Notes: generated by a model from the sequence alone, not told the origin. A DNA stretch of 64,000 nucleotides from Chimonanthus salicifolius (GCA_013350335.1 CM023540.1:30545175-30609174); one strand, 5' to 3'. Positions 46,212-59,830 are shown, numbered from the stretch's first letter. Made by a program: numbers and translations.

Positions 46212-48512
46212 TTCTTCTTCGTCTTCTCCTTCTTCTCTCCTTTCGCAAAAACTGAGACGGAGAAAGCGAAGAAAAAATCAAATGAAAGCTGGAAAAGAGC
46301 GAGCTTGCGTAAATACTAAGATGCGCATACGTGTCATCTCTCACGTCATTTTCAGGTCAGTGAATTGGAAAGACATTCATCGCCGGCACGACATGTGGGA
46401 GAGTTCCTTTTTCTTTTTCTATATTTTAATATCTGTATTTTATGATCAGCCGTATAACTTATATTTTCTGCATTATTTTGTTAGATTATTTATTCATAAA
46501 ATAATCATAATTATCAACATATTTTAGAATCTAACATATTTTTTTTCTTATCCTCTGGCGCTATTTATACCTAGTCACTTTAGAATCTAACATTTTTTTT
46601 TCCTCTTCAATTCATGTTTTCTAAAGTTGTCATTTGTCTTTGATATTCTACTAATACTAATACGCTAAAATTATTTTAAATGAATTTATTTCAATTTATT
46701 ATCTATAGGAGTTATCTGTATATTATTTCTAATGCATTCATTTCTAATTCTATTATTTAAGATTAAATATGCATCTAATGTATTATGTGTATCTCCATTG
46801 TCTTAACTTTATTTATTTTTATTTTTTTTATCGCTCAATTTCCGCACTTTATAGCATTACAAGTATAATAATTGTTTTATAAAATTGTTCTTTTAAATAA
46901 AGGAGAACTCTTTTATCATATAAGATTTCACTAGTTTGTCAACATTTTATTTATTATGTTCTTATTTTATTTGTTATATTTAAATTAAAATCTCTTTACA
47001 ATTCTACGATATAGTTCAAATATCTAAACTTATCATAGTAAACAACTAAATTTGTACCACCAATGATTGTCAAAATAGTGAGACACTCAGTTGGGCTAAG
47101 ATTCTCTTCCTAAATGAACAAGGTAAGTCTTCTAGCCATCATTTGCAGCAATTTAAATGCAGTTTTTTTAGCTTTAATAAAATACTAGGATAAAAATACA
47201 TTATTTCAGTGGTCTAATAATAAATAGAATAATGATATTATGCTATAATTTTAATGGAGAAGAAAACAATAAATAATGTCATTTGGAATATACATATATA
47301 TATATAGTCTATCTCTTTAAATCCAAATCATTTATTAATTTTTAAACATGAATATATATATTTTTAGACTTTATGAAATTATAAGATGTAAAAATGACAA
47401 ATTTTTAATAAAAAAATGTATTGAATTTATTATACCTGCATGTTATCCATTCAAATATAAATAGTCTAGCACTTGCTTTGATAAAGTTGGGACCCAGAAT
47501 AGCACCAAATATAGAGTAAGATATGATTAGAGATAGAAAGAATATTTTCTCTCCTATGCTCAGCAAATGGACAAGACAGGGTTAGGAAGAAGTTTAATGG
47601 ACATGAAGTCCTACCAAATCAGATTATGATATGTTTGAAGCTGTAGATTCTAATTTTTAAGTCTATTAAAATAATATAAATGTATTATAAAAATAAAATA
47701 AACATCTACCAACTATTAGCATAACTCAAATATGGATAATTCTTCTTCATTATTATCATCATTAGCCGTCACAGCCAATATCCCATCTATTTAGAATTAA
47801 TTTTATTAAATTTTTTTTTCTTTTCAATTGACGATATCATAAATTCAAATATGAATAATGGTTAAAAATAAATAAAAATAAACTGAAAATTTAAGATATA
47901 ATGTATCATACATCAGCCATATATTGATAAAAAGAAATATTAGTTAGAGCAGGTTGGTTTGGTAAATTTGGGCCCATCCCAGTTGAGTCAGGTCTAACTT
48001 GGGAGACACGTATGCTATTAAAAAGCAACAAGGCATCCATTTATATTTCTTCAGCATATCAATAGCACAGAGAAAAGAATAGATTACACTTAGATTTAAT
48101 TGAATTATTAAGCCAGAAAATGTTCATATAATGCTGGTGTCTATATTTAAATATATATAAGAAGAATTCTAAGATCACCCCATCTCTCTCTAAATAAGAG
48201 AACGGTGGATAAAATTCTATATGCAAACAGCCCTTCACAAGCCACGATGAGACCTCCAACAGTCCAACCCTTCTTTTATGATCAAATTATTAAGGACTCA
48301 TAAAACATCCAACTAATCATCGGTACATGTGCAAGCCTCGATACACATATACCTAGTAATTCTACCAGAAGTCTTATTTTATAAGGCGAGTTTCAAACCA
48401 TCACTCCAATCCCTTTGAATTTCAAGAGTCCATCTTCATATCTCAAATATTTAAAATAGTAAAAATATTTTGACAGAATTTAAAATAATGGGTAAAATTG
48501 AGGATCCCAAAA

Positions 48513-48612
48513 GATTATTAATAAGCCGCCGGCTGAGGTGGTAGTTACCAGAAAAAAAAAAAAAAAAGGATTATTAAAAGGCCGCCGGCTGAGGTGGTAG
48601 TCACGAGAAAAA
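48513..48612. repeat. 56-bp tandem duplication with CCGCCGGCTGAGGTGG core
   Basis: GATTATTAATAAGCCGCC and GATTATTAAAAGGCCGCC begin two successive copies at 48513 and 48569. Both continue GGCTGAGGTGGTAG and end in an A-rich run. The GC-rich core contrasts with its AT-rich setting. Confidence 0.85.
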
Positions 48613-49083
48613 ATTCCATCATCGACCATTCAACTCCGCTCTCTTACCAGAAAAAAAAACCCATAAATTGCGCTCTCTCTCTCTAATCCAGATTCCAGAA
48701 GGAATGAGGCAGACCCATTTGATGTAGACTGTTGGAGCACCCTACTTTTCCAGGTAAGCATTGTCAGTATCTCATTAAGCCCCGGTTGGCGAGTCATCAT
48801 CATCATAGTAACTATTTTTCTAATCTACCTACAATTGACTTGATTGCAAAGAAAAATGTCGCAACACCAGACGCTGTAATGTGGCAATGTACTTTAACCC
48901 AAGATTTCAATGACATAAAACCATAATATGATATAGAAAAATATAATGAAATTTATATTTCAGCTTGCAGATTGCCCAAAAATACTTGCCAATATTCTGA
49001 ACACATCAGCTGATATTTTAGGTATATCCGTATTTGTACTGTATACTAAATGATATCTAGCCAATTGTACTGCTAAAAAGATA

Positions 49084-49282
49084 GGTGGCCATTCAGACAC
49101 TTTACTTTTCTTTTAAGAGACATTTGATTTCAAAAATTTACGTGAAAATTATTATTTTGTCTCTCAATTTTTTAAAAAAGATAATTCTTCAACACAAAAC
49201 TGAAGGACAAAATGATAATTTTACATAAAATTTTGAAATCGAGTGTCTTTTAAACGAAAAGTCGAGTGTCTAAATGACTACC
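49084..49282. mobile_element. Mutator-type MITE with perfect 10-bp target duplication
   Basis: A 199-bp element with ends GGTGGCCATTCAGACACT and, as the right end's complement, GGTAGTCATTTAGACACT. The inverted repeat runs over most of its length (GATTTCAAAA, AAAATTATCATTTTGTCC). It is flanked on both sides by TAAAAAGATA (49074-49083 and 49283-49292). The terminus resembles the CATATAGACACC ends of the two long foldback elements. Confidence 0.88.
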
Positions 49283-49920
49283 TAAAAAGATAAGTCAATT
49301 ATAAACGTTGATTGATATTTTATTATGGTGCTGACCTTTTTTTATGACAAGGTATGCAGACCTCTTAGAGTATCCGACCAATCATAGAGGCATGTGCTAA
49401 CTTTTTGACTTGAGCAATCAATGGATGGCCATCGGGCCTCGGCCATTTGGCACACTTGCGTTAAATTTAGTATCAAAATGCATGGCTTGAGTTGTATAAC
49501 GTAGCAGGAAAATGTTGACATGTTAAGGCCAGTTCAGTAAATAGGCCATGATGGAAAAAAGAATGAAGCAGGGAGGTTTCATTGTTATTTAAGATGGAAG
49601 TGAATTATATATCTATGCTTTGATGGTGTCCCCATATAAATTCACCAAAACCCATCACTGCTGCCTCGGTGGAAAAATCCGATGACCATGAAATAGGTAT
49701 CAGAAATGAGCTGCTACAAGATATATGTTTATAAAAAATGATTTTCTTTTTATTTAACCACATCGCCAAAAGCAAGGAGTTGGCATGATGCTGGTTATAT
49801 AACAACGCGAATCTTGCACCTCTTGCAGCCATGATTCTCAAACATATACCCATACAAGTTCACAGGGGTGTAAAGATTCATTCTATATATAATCAGATAC
49901 CAAACCAAAAATTATGTTGC

Positions 49921-52900
49921 TCATATACGAAGCTTACCAAGTTCTGAATTCACAGCTGAGATGTCCTCAGGGTCCTGAGTTTTCACTTCAGCACTAGAAA
50001 GTAATCCTTCGTTTCTTGAATCTGGCAAGTTCCTTGGTGGTGGTGGTGGTGCGGAACATACAGGTATAACTGATCTAATCTGAACTGCAGGGGCCACACG
50101 ATTGACGGGAGACGGCCTGGAGTTCACTGATGCAGGCCTTGCAGAACATACAGGAACTGCAGATCTAATTGTCACCGGTGCTGCCAATGATGAAGGTCTA
50201 GATCTAAAACCGCTTATTGTCATTGAAGAATTTAGGCTTGGTGGATGATAGTGTGTCAGATTTGCCCGAGAAGAGTACAAAACATGAGGATTCTGTGACT
50301 GAAATGGAACATTACTTGGGACAGGAGTCCTGGCCACGAATCCAGCCTCCTTGCCATCGTGCATTGACCGTCCACGAACCCAATCAAATTGCTCCATTCT
50401 GTTTCCCTCTATTGGCACCTCCCGAATATCCTTACTATCCCCACCATTGTACAATGTTGATGGGGAAGAATCTGAAGAGCCTGACTTAGAGTGCCGAATG
50501 TTGGTTTCTTTGTCAGTCAAAATGTTTGCAATACTAGACCCACCATTGTTTGACTTGTCCATCTGTGACTCTTTAACTTCTGGCTCAATGCGACTATCAA
50601 CAGGAGGATTCTGGACCTCATGTGAAGCAAAACTGGTGTGCCTTGGCTGAAGATTGGTTCTACAGCTATCGGACCACTCTTCTTCCCCTTGGCTTTTCTC
50701 CTCTTGTATTTCTTGTATGGTTACATGGGTTCTACTTCTGATTGAGACAGGCAATGGATGGTTTGAGAAATAGAGTGACGGACCAGGGTTTGACACTGTG
50801 ACGCCAGGTACAAGAAGTTCTTGCTCTCTTGCTGCAAAATACTGACTATGACTTGGCCGGAATACTGACTGTAAATAAGGTGCAATTTGAGCACCAGGAG
50901 AAGGTAGTGCTGCAAGTGACAAAAGGTGACTCTGCCTTTGAGATGCCTGCTCTTGCTGCCACATCTGGTACATGGCCACTTCATGTGGGAAACTAGAGTA
51001 TGGCCAGGCCTGATACGACATGGAATACATAGATAAATCACTGGATGCATTCATGTCCCTGCGAATAGGAGGTGGTTTCCTCCTTCCACGTTTTGGATCA
51101 TTTTGTGCTGACGGCTTATTTCCTTCTTTGGGCTGCAAACTGGCAAGAGCACGGGCAATTGTGACCTGTTCCTGTTCATCATTGCTTTCAGGCCCTAACA
51201 ATGTAGAGGATGACGAGGACGAAGAAGAACCAAGATGAGGCACTGCCAATGCAAACCAAATAATTAAAGCCAGCAACAGTTGAGCCCTTTTAATTTTCTT
51301 TTTGAGAGAGATTTTCTTTTAAAAAAAAAAGTGGAACTTGGACATGGACAGGTGTCAGCGTGATAAGACAATATTTAATTAGGGGTGTTCATTTGTCCGA
51401 ACCCGACCCGATCGCAACTTAAAGAAACGAGACTGAACAACATTTTGTCCAAGGGGCCGAGCTCTGAGTTTTACTTAAAGCCCAGTGAGGGCTATCGGGC
51501 TTTTAGGCCCTTTTTTTTTAATATACTATATAAATATCACAAGGTTGTATCTAGAATTTTTTTTTTTTTTTTTGGTAAATTGAAAAATCTAACCATACAA
51601 ATTGAAAGAAGACTTCAAAATCTACCATTTGTTAAAATTTCAGCTTAAAACTCAATTTCTAACCGCTCGATCTTAACGGTCAAAATCACCAGGCATTGCA
51701 TCTCTTCAAGGACATCTGTCAACTTTAACTATGAAGATCAAATTATTAGAAATTAAGTTTTTGGATTGAAATTTTAACTGGGGAATAAATCTTTAAATAT
51801 ATTTCCAATATGTACAATTAGATTTTCAAGTTACAAATACAAAATGAAAATAGTGCTAGGTGCAAAATAAGCAGGCTTTAAATAGTGGGCTTGAACTTTG
51901 GCTTTAAAAACCCGACGGGCTTTGGATGGGCTCTTTTTTTTTTTAAAAAAAAGTCTGGCCCGTGAGCAGGCCTATATGCAATACAAAGACAACCATGTAA
52001 AAAAAACCATCATCAAAGCCATTGATCCCATCTAGTTAGGCTCAGTTTTCCAGTTCTGCTTTTCCATGTAGCTCCATAGACAATCTTCTCCATCAGTCTA
52101 CAATTTATCACTGCCATTCTTACCAAATCAATCCAAGTCTTTACAGGGCCTCTCGTCACTCCCGATATCCTCTACATGTAAACCTTCCACCCACACAAAT
52201 AAATAGTGCTATATTTAAAAAAAAAAAAAAAGGGTGGTGTATTAAATTAATGTTCATAAATGGCAAAAGGTAAAGTTGTCTAAATAATTTAAAAAGCTAC
52301 TATGATTTGGTAGGCCTGCATGCATTCTAGAAGAGAGATCATGAAGATTTTACTAAAAAAGAAACAAACTATACAAAGTAGGCAACATAATACAACTAAT
52401 GCCCAATAACATTGAGACAACAGGCTGCATCCACCTAATCTTTAAGAGATCAAAGAATTTTCAACCACCATCACATCTCAATCATTATATATCTCAATTA
52501 GTACCTGCTTTACCCAGCACATTCCACCTCCCTCGTTTTCTATATAGGAACATGAGATGAAAATCTAATGCAAAGACATCATTCTTCGAAATGCATCTAC
52601 TGGAGAGGACAAGCCTCCATGGGACTTTGACAACCCTTCCACCCATTTTAAAGTCATTGGCCAAATCACCTTGCACCAACAAAGGGTTTGAGAAACAATA
52701 CATGATAAGCCTCATACCTAAAAGAACAGCAAAATCTACCCAATTCAAGTTAAAAATAAGAAGGATAAGAAAGTTTCTCTGGCTTTAGTTTTTTAAAATG
52801 TTCACAGTGCCAAAGGGTCCCAAGTTTCCCCCAAAAAAGCACCTGCTAGCTCCCATCAGTCAAAAGACCCACTACTGAAAGTCATCAGCTAATTTGGTGG

Positions 52901-55900
52901 GTGAGGATTACCAACAAACACCACCACCCACCCCCCAAGCCTAAACCCCAACCACCACCTCTTTGGCGCTTTCCAGATCTTCATGACCAATAATTTATAT
53001 TTTCCTAGAACGATTCCATCAAAGAGTTCTTACCTTCAACAGTTCTCTTGTTCTGCTCCAAATTTCCCAAGCCACCAACGGTAATATTTTCTACAAAAGG
53101 ACCCCCAACCAAGGGGAATTTCCAGAGGAGCCGATATAAGCCCATGTTGAATGTGAGCTGTCCCCTTTCCTCTCTCCCCGTGCCACCACACCCCAAAAAA
53201 CATCACTTGGTTTATTTGTAAAATTATAGAACAAAAAATAAGAAACTATGAATGTGTCCTGTATTTTCTTAGCCAAGAAAATATACATATACATTGGAGG
53301 ATCCAAATCATCCACGTATTGTTGTCATTTGGATTGGAGATGCCTCAAAAGAATCTTCCATACTGGCGATCCATATTTCGTACTCCTTGACAATTGTAGA
53401 TCAATGGTTGAAATTGCACATATTCAACAGATGACTAGGACCATTGATAGGGTAGATATAAGGGCATGGCCCATTCCACAAAGTGGTCCCCACCTGTGAC
53501 ACTGATGGGTCCTTTTTTTGTTTAAAAAGAAAAAGGGGAAGCTGATTTTCCCTTCTTCTTCTTTTTTTTGAGAGCCAGAGAGATGCTGTTTTTTCATGAC
53601 TTAATAGCATATTTGTTTTTCATCATGACTTTGAAAGAAACCAGATTATTAGGTGTACATTTTATAAAAATCTGTGTATTAGAGAATATTCCATATTAAA
53701 TACAGAATCACTAGAATTAAGAGTTAAGAAAGGAAGGAGAAATCTTACACTGTTTCAGTGCAGACCAGGCAGCCATGGCAGCATTTTTCTGCGCTTGCTT
53801 CTTTGTTTTAGCAGGTTCACCTGTAAAGCTCATTCCTGCAAGCTCAACGGTGCATGAGAACACAGGAATATGCCCTGGTCCTGATCGAACAGTAGTATAA
53901 AGTGGAAGTTTTAACCCAGCTCTGTGTGCTGTTTCTTGAAGCAAATTCTTGTAAACTCCAGTCTCATCCTGCAATGGAAATCAGAAACAGAACAAATGCC
54001 CATTGATCAGTCACTAGTCAGTTAAATAATTGAAGCATGGACTGACAAGGAAATTAATCACTAGCAGTAGCCTTTTGTCACTGCCCATGGAGCCCAGATT
54101 GAACATGGATAAGAATGTGACCATTTTGAGCATGATACTGTTATGCAATTCCCTACTCAGATGTGCATACAGCATCCTTCTGGAGTAAGGAATCACATCA
54201 TCAATTAAGCCAGTATTCCATCTATCTAGGATCTGGATTCTGATTCTTACAAGCCCATCATAAGAAATAGGAGTGACGAGCCTAATCCATAAAAAAAAAA
54301 AAAATGATTGAACTGCATAATACACACATATATTGAAAGTATAATAGAATTTTTTTTTTTTTTTTTTTGAGCGGTAAAGAAGAAATTTCATTAAAAAGAA
54401 GGAAAAGAACAAGGTAAAGTTACAAGGCACAAAAGGCCTACGAGGATTAGGCCCAAGAAAACAAAAAAGGCCAAAAAATCAAAAGCTAACAACCATAGAA
54501 ACTATGCTATAAAAGAAAAACGCCTGAAGTCCGCCCTTCAATACCATTCTTAGCAAAAAAATCCGCCACACCATTCGCTGAACGACTAATCTGATTGAAG
54601 GAAACCTCCATGCCAGAGAGAAGCCCCTTAATAGAAATATTATTTAAAAGTACCAACACACAAAGGAAAGCATATCTTCGTCTGGTAAGGGATGTAACTG
54701 GCAGAGTAGGAGACAGCGGGAAATCAGATGCCATGTCTATGGGCGGAGCGACTTCAGACCAGCGAAAGGTTCTTGGCAGTTGGTACACAGAAAAGAATCG
54801 ACAAAAACATGAAGATGTTGATGCAAGGTGGAAAATGAATCAGAGATGTCTGCCCTAATGAATACTCCACTAGGGTGGATCAGGACACCCACAAATGAAA
54901 TATGCATGTAAGTGAAACATAGGAACAATATGATTCTAGTTTGGTATATCCCTTTTAATAAGGGGTGACGCTTCAGTCAGCCTGGGTTGACAATAAGAAC
55001 CGTACATGCCCAGTGAAGATTGCACATGGATGCATTCTTCCTCTTCCTCTTCTTCTTCTTCTTCTTCTTCTTCTTCTTCTTTGTGTGTGTGTGTGTGCGC
55101 GTGAGAGAGAGAGAGAGAGAGAGGATTGACTGAAAAAATATGGATGCATTCCAATCATAGGAGAGAAGGGAAATGGGAAGTATTCATGTGGATGATGCTT
55201 AGAAAAAAAATCATTTCCGTTTGAAGGTCCAAAGCTATGAATGAAATGGCCCAAAGTTCAATGATGTTTGAAGGGCAACACTTTTTATGTCTCAACCCAA
55301 AAGTTCATATCATTACAATGAGTGTCAAATTTGCACATACGACGATTCATAGAGGGCAAGTGTGTTTGACAATTTGGATTAATCATAAATCGACCCTATT
55401 TTGCCGCATAAAATGCTGGGTACTGTCAACCCATTTTTTGGGGTTAACTAGAGTTTTGCCCTTAATCAGTTAATAGAAGAGCACTCCTTTGCTGTAAATG
55501 GGCTAAAGGAGTGAATTACCCATGAAGACTTTTGTAATCAGGAAAGGCTTTCATATATCCCACATTTCCAGAACAACAAATGCAAAGGCTGATATGCTGG
55601 TTAAGGAAGGCGTAGGGCTTAATGAAGCTTATTGGCCCGAAATCCTTCATCATTATCACCCTATCTTTCTTCAAGATCAACAAGATAAGAGAAGCCCCCA
55701 TTAATTTATTCACATTGATCAAGAAACATCTTGAAGAAGTGCATTATATCTACTTTGACCAAATCAGAAATTTCTTTGATAAATTTTTTTTGAAATCTGT
55801 CAAGACTGAAAGATCGATCCTCCACCAAGTTATCAACGGCCTCTTAAACTTCATCAAATCATACTTGAATAATAGAATTGAATATATACAACTAAAAAGC

Positions 55901-57756
55901 AGACCATCCAATTGTGATCAATCCCACTTTGCACTATCTACATAACAACAAATACGACCATAATAATTCTTTAAGGTGAAATGATCACATAATGCCAGCA
56001 GTATCCACTGCTAATTTGAATTTGTAATTTTTTTTATCTAAATCAAAGGTGAATACTGCCTGCAGTATGCGAACATTACTCTTCTTTAAGTTCAGCTTTC
56101 ATCCTATAATTCAGCCTCATGCTTGAATAGTTTCCATGAGCATTTACTATATAGTAATAATTAAAAGAAATTTCTTTCAAGAGGGAAAAAAAAGGAGGGA
56201 GAATCAAAATCATTCCAATAACAAGTGAAAATTGATTTTCCCTTCTTTCTTTTTTCCTTTTGAAAAATAAAGCTGTGAGTTGATATCTGTTTTCCTTTTA
56301 TCTTATTGTGATGATATATTCAAAAAAGGGTCAGCAAAAACTCAAGGGAAAAGGAAAACCAAAGCTGATGCCCAAATGTTACATCTTACAACAAGAAGCA
56401 TCAACAATAATTGAACGTCAACCAAAACATGAGCTCATATCTAACTCAGGGAGACAGTCTATGAGCTCCTGTAGGGTTTAGAATGAGCATAACCCTTCAC
56501 AGCACAATTTTTCATGAACAGCTAAAATTGTTTATTACTGTTTCTCCCTAATTTAAGTCCTCCTACAAACTGTACACTCGTACTTGCAGATTGTTTTGAA
56601 TTTTCAACTAGTTCCAGGGTTCTTCGACTTGTACCATGGAAGCATTATGCTTACAGGCATACATAAATAAAAAGAACAGCGTTCCCTTGTTGCCTCAAAC
56701 TTCCTCTTCCATCCATTCACTAACAATCGTCTTATTAGATGGGTGCCATTGTTTGAACTGCTATCATGATTAGTAAAAATGAAAAAGGTCAGCCAAGAAC
56801 AGTGAGTAGAGATAGTGATAGATTCAAAGCTCCTTTTAAATGCTCCAAACTGGCCTTATCATTAGGAATGAAACTTGGATTAGGTGAGAACTTCTCGTTC
56901 CCGACTGTGAAAGCAATGATGCTGAAATTAGGCACTAATTAACATGAGAAATTTAATGGAAGCCATGAACTGGGCTGGAGAACAATGGTAAAGAGTCCAG
57001 CAGTTTAGATGATAGGTCAAATTAGCCACATGGTGGTTAGGGCATATCTCAAAAATCTAATCAATATAAAGCCCTAATCTTCACTCCGCACAGACTAATG
57101 TCACAGAAAAGGAAATATACCAAAGACACATTCAACTTAAAAAGGTAGAGACGACTAAGTTGTTTTAAATTGGTAATTTCCACCCGACATTGTTCATTCC
57201 AGGTGTGGCCAATCAATGGTCAATGGAGAACACTTGCAAACAAGCTATGCAAGAATGCCATGAGAGGATTTTCAGCAGAGAAAAGACTCATAACCTGATC
57301 AATTTGACCATTCCACACTAGTGTTCTATGTAAGAATGTCTCGCAAGATAAATATTGAGTTATGCATGTTAAGTCCATCTTCATTGGCAGGCAATCAGTC
57401 AGTAGAAAAATTTATCTAACAAAAACAAGAAATTTATAAAGAGAGAAATAATCAAACAAGTGGAAACAAAAAACTGGGAAGAGAAGTCAATGCAGGTTTG
57501 CCATGCATACCAAAACTTTAGCAGCTAGAGATCTAGAAGGACCTCTACTTGAGAGCGTATTAAGTGCAACCTCAGCTGCAGCATGTTCTGCCTGCCTCAA
57601 CGTAGTGCAGAAGCTTGGACTTTCAAAAATCTCGCCATTAAAGTTAACAGTAGCTTTGAACCGAGGTGCGTGGTCTGGTCCTTCTCGAATACAAGCATAT
57701 GATGGCAGGTTGAAACAGCTTCTCTGAGCTAATTCTTGTAACTGATTCTTATACAT
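49921..57756 (-). CDS. Double-stranded-RNA-binding protein, DRB2/3/5 type
   Basis: Three coding exons on the minus strand, 57756-57511, 53968-53749 and 51242-49921, join in phase to 595 residues. Two double-stranded-RNA-binding domains lie at the N-terminus. The first (about 1-70) reads MYKNQLQELAQRSCFNLPSY, HAPRFKATVNF and ends in the TLRQAEHAAAEVAL helix. The second (about 83-155) reads DETGVYKNLLQE and ends in TKKQAQKNAAMAAW. Spacing and sequence match the plant DRB family that assists Dicer-like enzymes in miRNA and siRNA production; the start MYKNQLQELAQ is that of the DRB2/3/5 branch. The long tail begins with a Ser run and has two copies of an IRSxxPVCSA motif (TIRSAVPVCSA, QIRSVIPVCSA) before a Pro run. 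The acceptor TTCAG lies two bases before the ATG, so there is a 5'-UTR intron. The stop follows ELGKLRI; an overlapping GTAAGC could be an alternative donor. Confidence 0.93.
51365..51980. mobile_element. Non-autonomous DNA element in a DRB intron (pair with 10570-11000)
   Basis: It begins near AGGGGTGTTCATTTG with CGAACCCGACCCG and ends near GGCCCGTGAGCAGGCCTA. The core has the inverted segments TTTCTAACCGCTCGATCTTA and, opposed to it, GAAGATCAAATTATTAGAAA. The core aligns with 10735-10870. The AGGGGTGTTCA start is typical of many plant hAT-derived repeats, but no target duplication was found. Confidence 0.55.
54351..54790 (-). mobile_element. 5'-truncated LINE with poly-A tail
   Basis: On the minus strand the end of an RNase H domain is readable (MEVSFNQISRSANGVADFFA, KNGIEGR). 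After a stop come an AT-rich 3' UTR and an A-run, seen on the plus strand as the T-tract at 54351-54368. It is a 3' remnant of an L1-like element in the DRB intron between the two dsRBD exons, in the same orientation as the gene. Confidence 0.78.
55036..55124. repeat. Compound microsatellite (TTC)n-(GT)n-(GA)n
   Basis: TTC units run from about 55036 to 55081, followed by a GT run (55082-55097) and a GA run (55104-55123). On the DRB coding strand this is a GAA/AC/TC compound tract inside an intron. Confidence 0.95.
55525..55660 (+). mobile_element. LINE RNase H remnant
   Basis: The plus strand reads GFHISHISRTTNAKADMLVK then EGVGLNEAYWPE. The first part matches the HIxRxxNxxAD(x)LAKEGV motif at the end of plant LINE RNase H domains. 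It is short, lies antisense in a DRB intron, and no 3' tail was located. Confidence 0.5.
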
Positions 57757-59830
57757 GCCTGAATATGATATTAAATATAAAAGTGAAACAAACTTTACAA
57801 AAAGAAAGCAATCCCACAAATTGAAACAAACAAGATAACACATCTATTGATGTCAAATAAATCTATCATGAAATAAAATTTCAAAACAACAGCCGCCATG
57901 CAAATTGCAAACAAACTACATAACTCATTTGTCTCTGAATCAAAGCTATTTATTGTTTTCTGGTGAAAAATGAAAAGCTTCATTTTTTTCTAGAATAGAA
58001 ACAACAGAAATTTGCATATTTTGGAAATATTATCCAGTAATCTAGGTGACAAAGATCATATTAGAGTCACTCACTATATCTGGATGCCCCAAAAGACTGG
58101 AGAGGGGTTGGATACATTTCCACTTCAAACCATCCAAATATTTCATGTTTAAACAGAAGATTAAAAGTGAAAAGTATAATGTCCAATAATTTCTTTTCAG
58201 AATTTTGTGTGGCCCTGAGTGCCTAGTGCAACAGTTTTTCATCTAGTCCACTGGATTCCTTTCCCAACAAGCAGTAACTTATAACATGATTGTGTTCATT
58301 TTAAGTAAATAACCAGTTCCAAATTGTGCCTATCCCAGAGGTAAAAAGCAAAAGAGCATTTTCAAACTGTGATGGGGTTCATTTTATGTTCAACTGGAAA
58401 TTAACATGACAAGAATAATATCAAGAGGGGCTGAATCTGTAACTTCAAGAGTATATGGTATTTCTCTTGTAATATTTTCTTTTCCTTATTTAATTTTTGG
58501 GAAAGGTAATTGTAACTTGAAGAGTACCTTCCAACTCTGCTATAGACTCTCATCAACTGTATATGCTAAGAAATAATTCACTCATAATGCTTAAGTTCAA
58601 ACTTAACTTGCAAAGCGCGCATCAATCATATATACAGATGGTGATCCCTTATGTCACATACTAGCACTTCAATGTAAAATGAAAAAACATAAAAACCACA
58701 TTTCCTAGAATTCCACCTTTTCTCTCCAAAACTGAAAATTAGAACATATTCTTAATTAAAAGAAAACTTCAGAAATTTACAAAGCAGAGATATAAAATCG
58801 TGGTGAACATGACAGAGAGATTCTCACTACCAACAAAGAAATTTACTGAATACTATCATAAATTCGCTTTTACTGAATACTAACAGCTGCTTTTATTGTT
58901 GATTTGTAATTTTCTAGGAACCTTGGGTAATGGAAGTGTTGCCTAGATAATTGTAGTGTCGGTTCATTTCTATAGAAAGTTATTGAGATGAGTTAATGCC
59001 TAGTTCATGTTGAAGGCTATATATAGAGTTGATTGTATTAAGTTTGATATGCAAAAATCAGCAAGAAAAAGTTTATCCCTTCTTGTACATCTTCTCTTCT
59101 ATTTTATTAATTTACAAAATTATTTGAAGTGTGTCCATTACATTCCGCTGCACCAACAGTCTCTGTTTGGCTGCATAGCATGGAAAGTACTTTATTGAAA
59201 ATGATCATTTTTAACTAACAATGGAAATGGGATTAATCATTCACTAGAAAATGGTTATTTTTCAGAAAGAGCACTTCACGTTCCATGCATCAAAATTGGA
59301 GTTTCTCATACCAGCTGTATGGGAAATCAATATAAAATAGTAAGATAATGGAAGGTAAAAAAACACATAATTGTAGAGGAAAACAGATCAATTCTATCAG
59401 ATCACCAGCAACACAATAAGAAAATTAATAAAACTAAATATGAACATGTAATCAGATAAAAAAGACCCACTGCACATAAGCTTCAGACCATCTTCAAAAA
59501 TGATATTTTTCCAGGAAAACACTTTCTTGGAAAGTAATCATTTTAAGTAAAAGTATTAACGGAGTTTATCCATTTTTCGTTCACAATTGCTTATTTTCCA
59601 GTTGACAAGAATTCAAACGATAAAAATGGGGCTAGAGAGAAACAAAAAACAAAAAAAAAATCCTCTTTATGCTCCTTTTCAATCACCAAAACGTATAAGA
59701 AAAGAGTCCCAACCTCAGTTCCAAGCTGCTGGAATTTTAACTCCCCGCCGTTCTGATGATGGGTGGTCACCGGAATCTGACAGCCGCCTCGCCGGAAGAA
59801 CGTGATCTCTCTCTCTCTCAGTCACTAATG
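57757..59830 (-). other. DRB 5'-UTR intron and presumed non-coding first exon
   Basis: An acceptor (ATTCAG, 57759-57764) stands two bases above the DRB start codon, so the leader must contain an intron. A likely first exon lies near 59715-59820: on the minus strand a leader with TTCCGGCGAGGCGG and CAGATTCCGGTGACC, preceded by a GA repeat (plus-strand CTCTCTCTCTCTC at 59806-59818). A GAG/GTTGGG near 59714 could be its donor. This is inference; nothing else in the stretch suggests a gene. Confidence 0.45.

Larger units (their letters stand above)
46212..49920. other. Intergenic region, AT-rich, no gene recognised
   Basis: It holds the promoter of the F-box gene (46212 upwards, with a CT-rich leader on the minus strand) and the 3' flank of the DRB gene. 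From 46560 to 48480 the sequence is AT-rich and shows nothing. A short GC-rich tandem repeat and a Mutator-type MITE are listed separately. Confidence 0.6.

Noticed and set aside
55622..55945. 107-codon frame in a DRB intron
   Set aside because: After the short LINE-like part it matches nothing, and it lies antisense in an intron.
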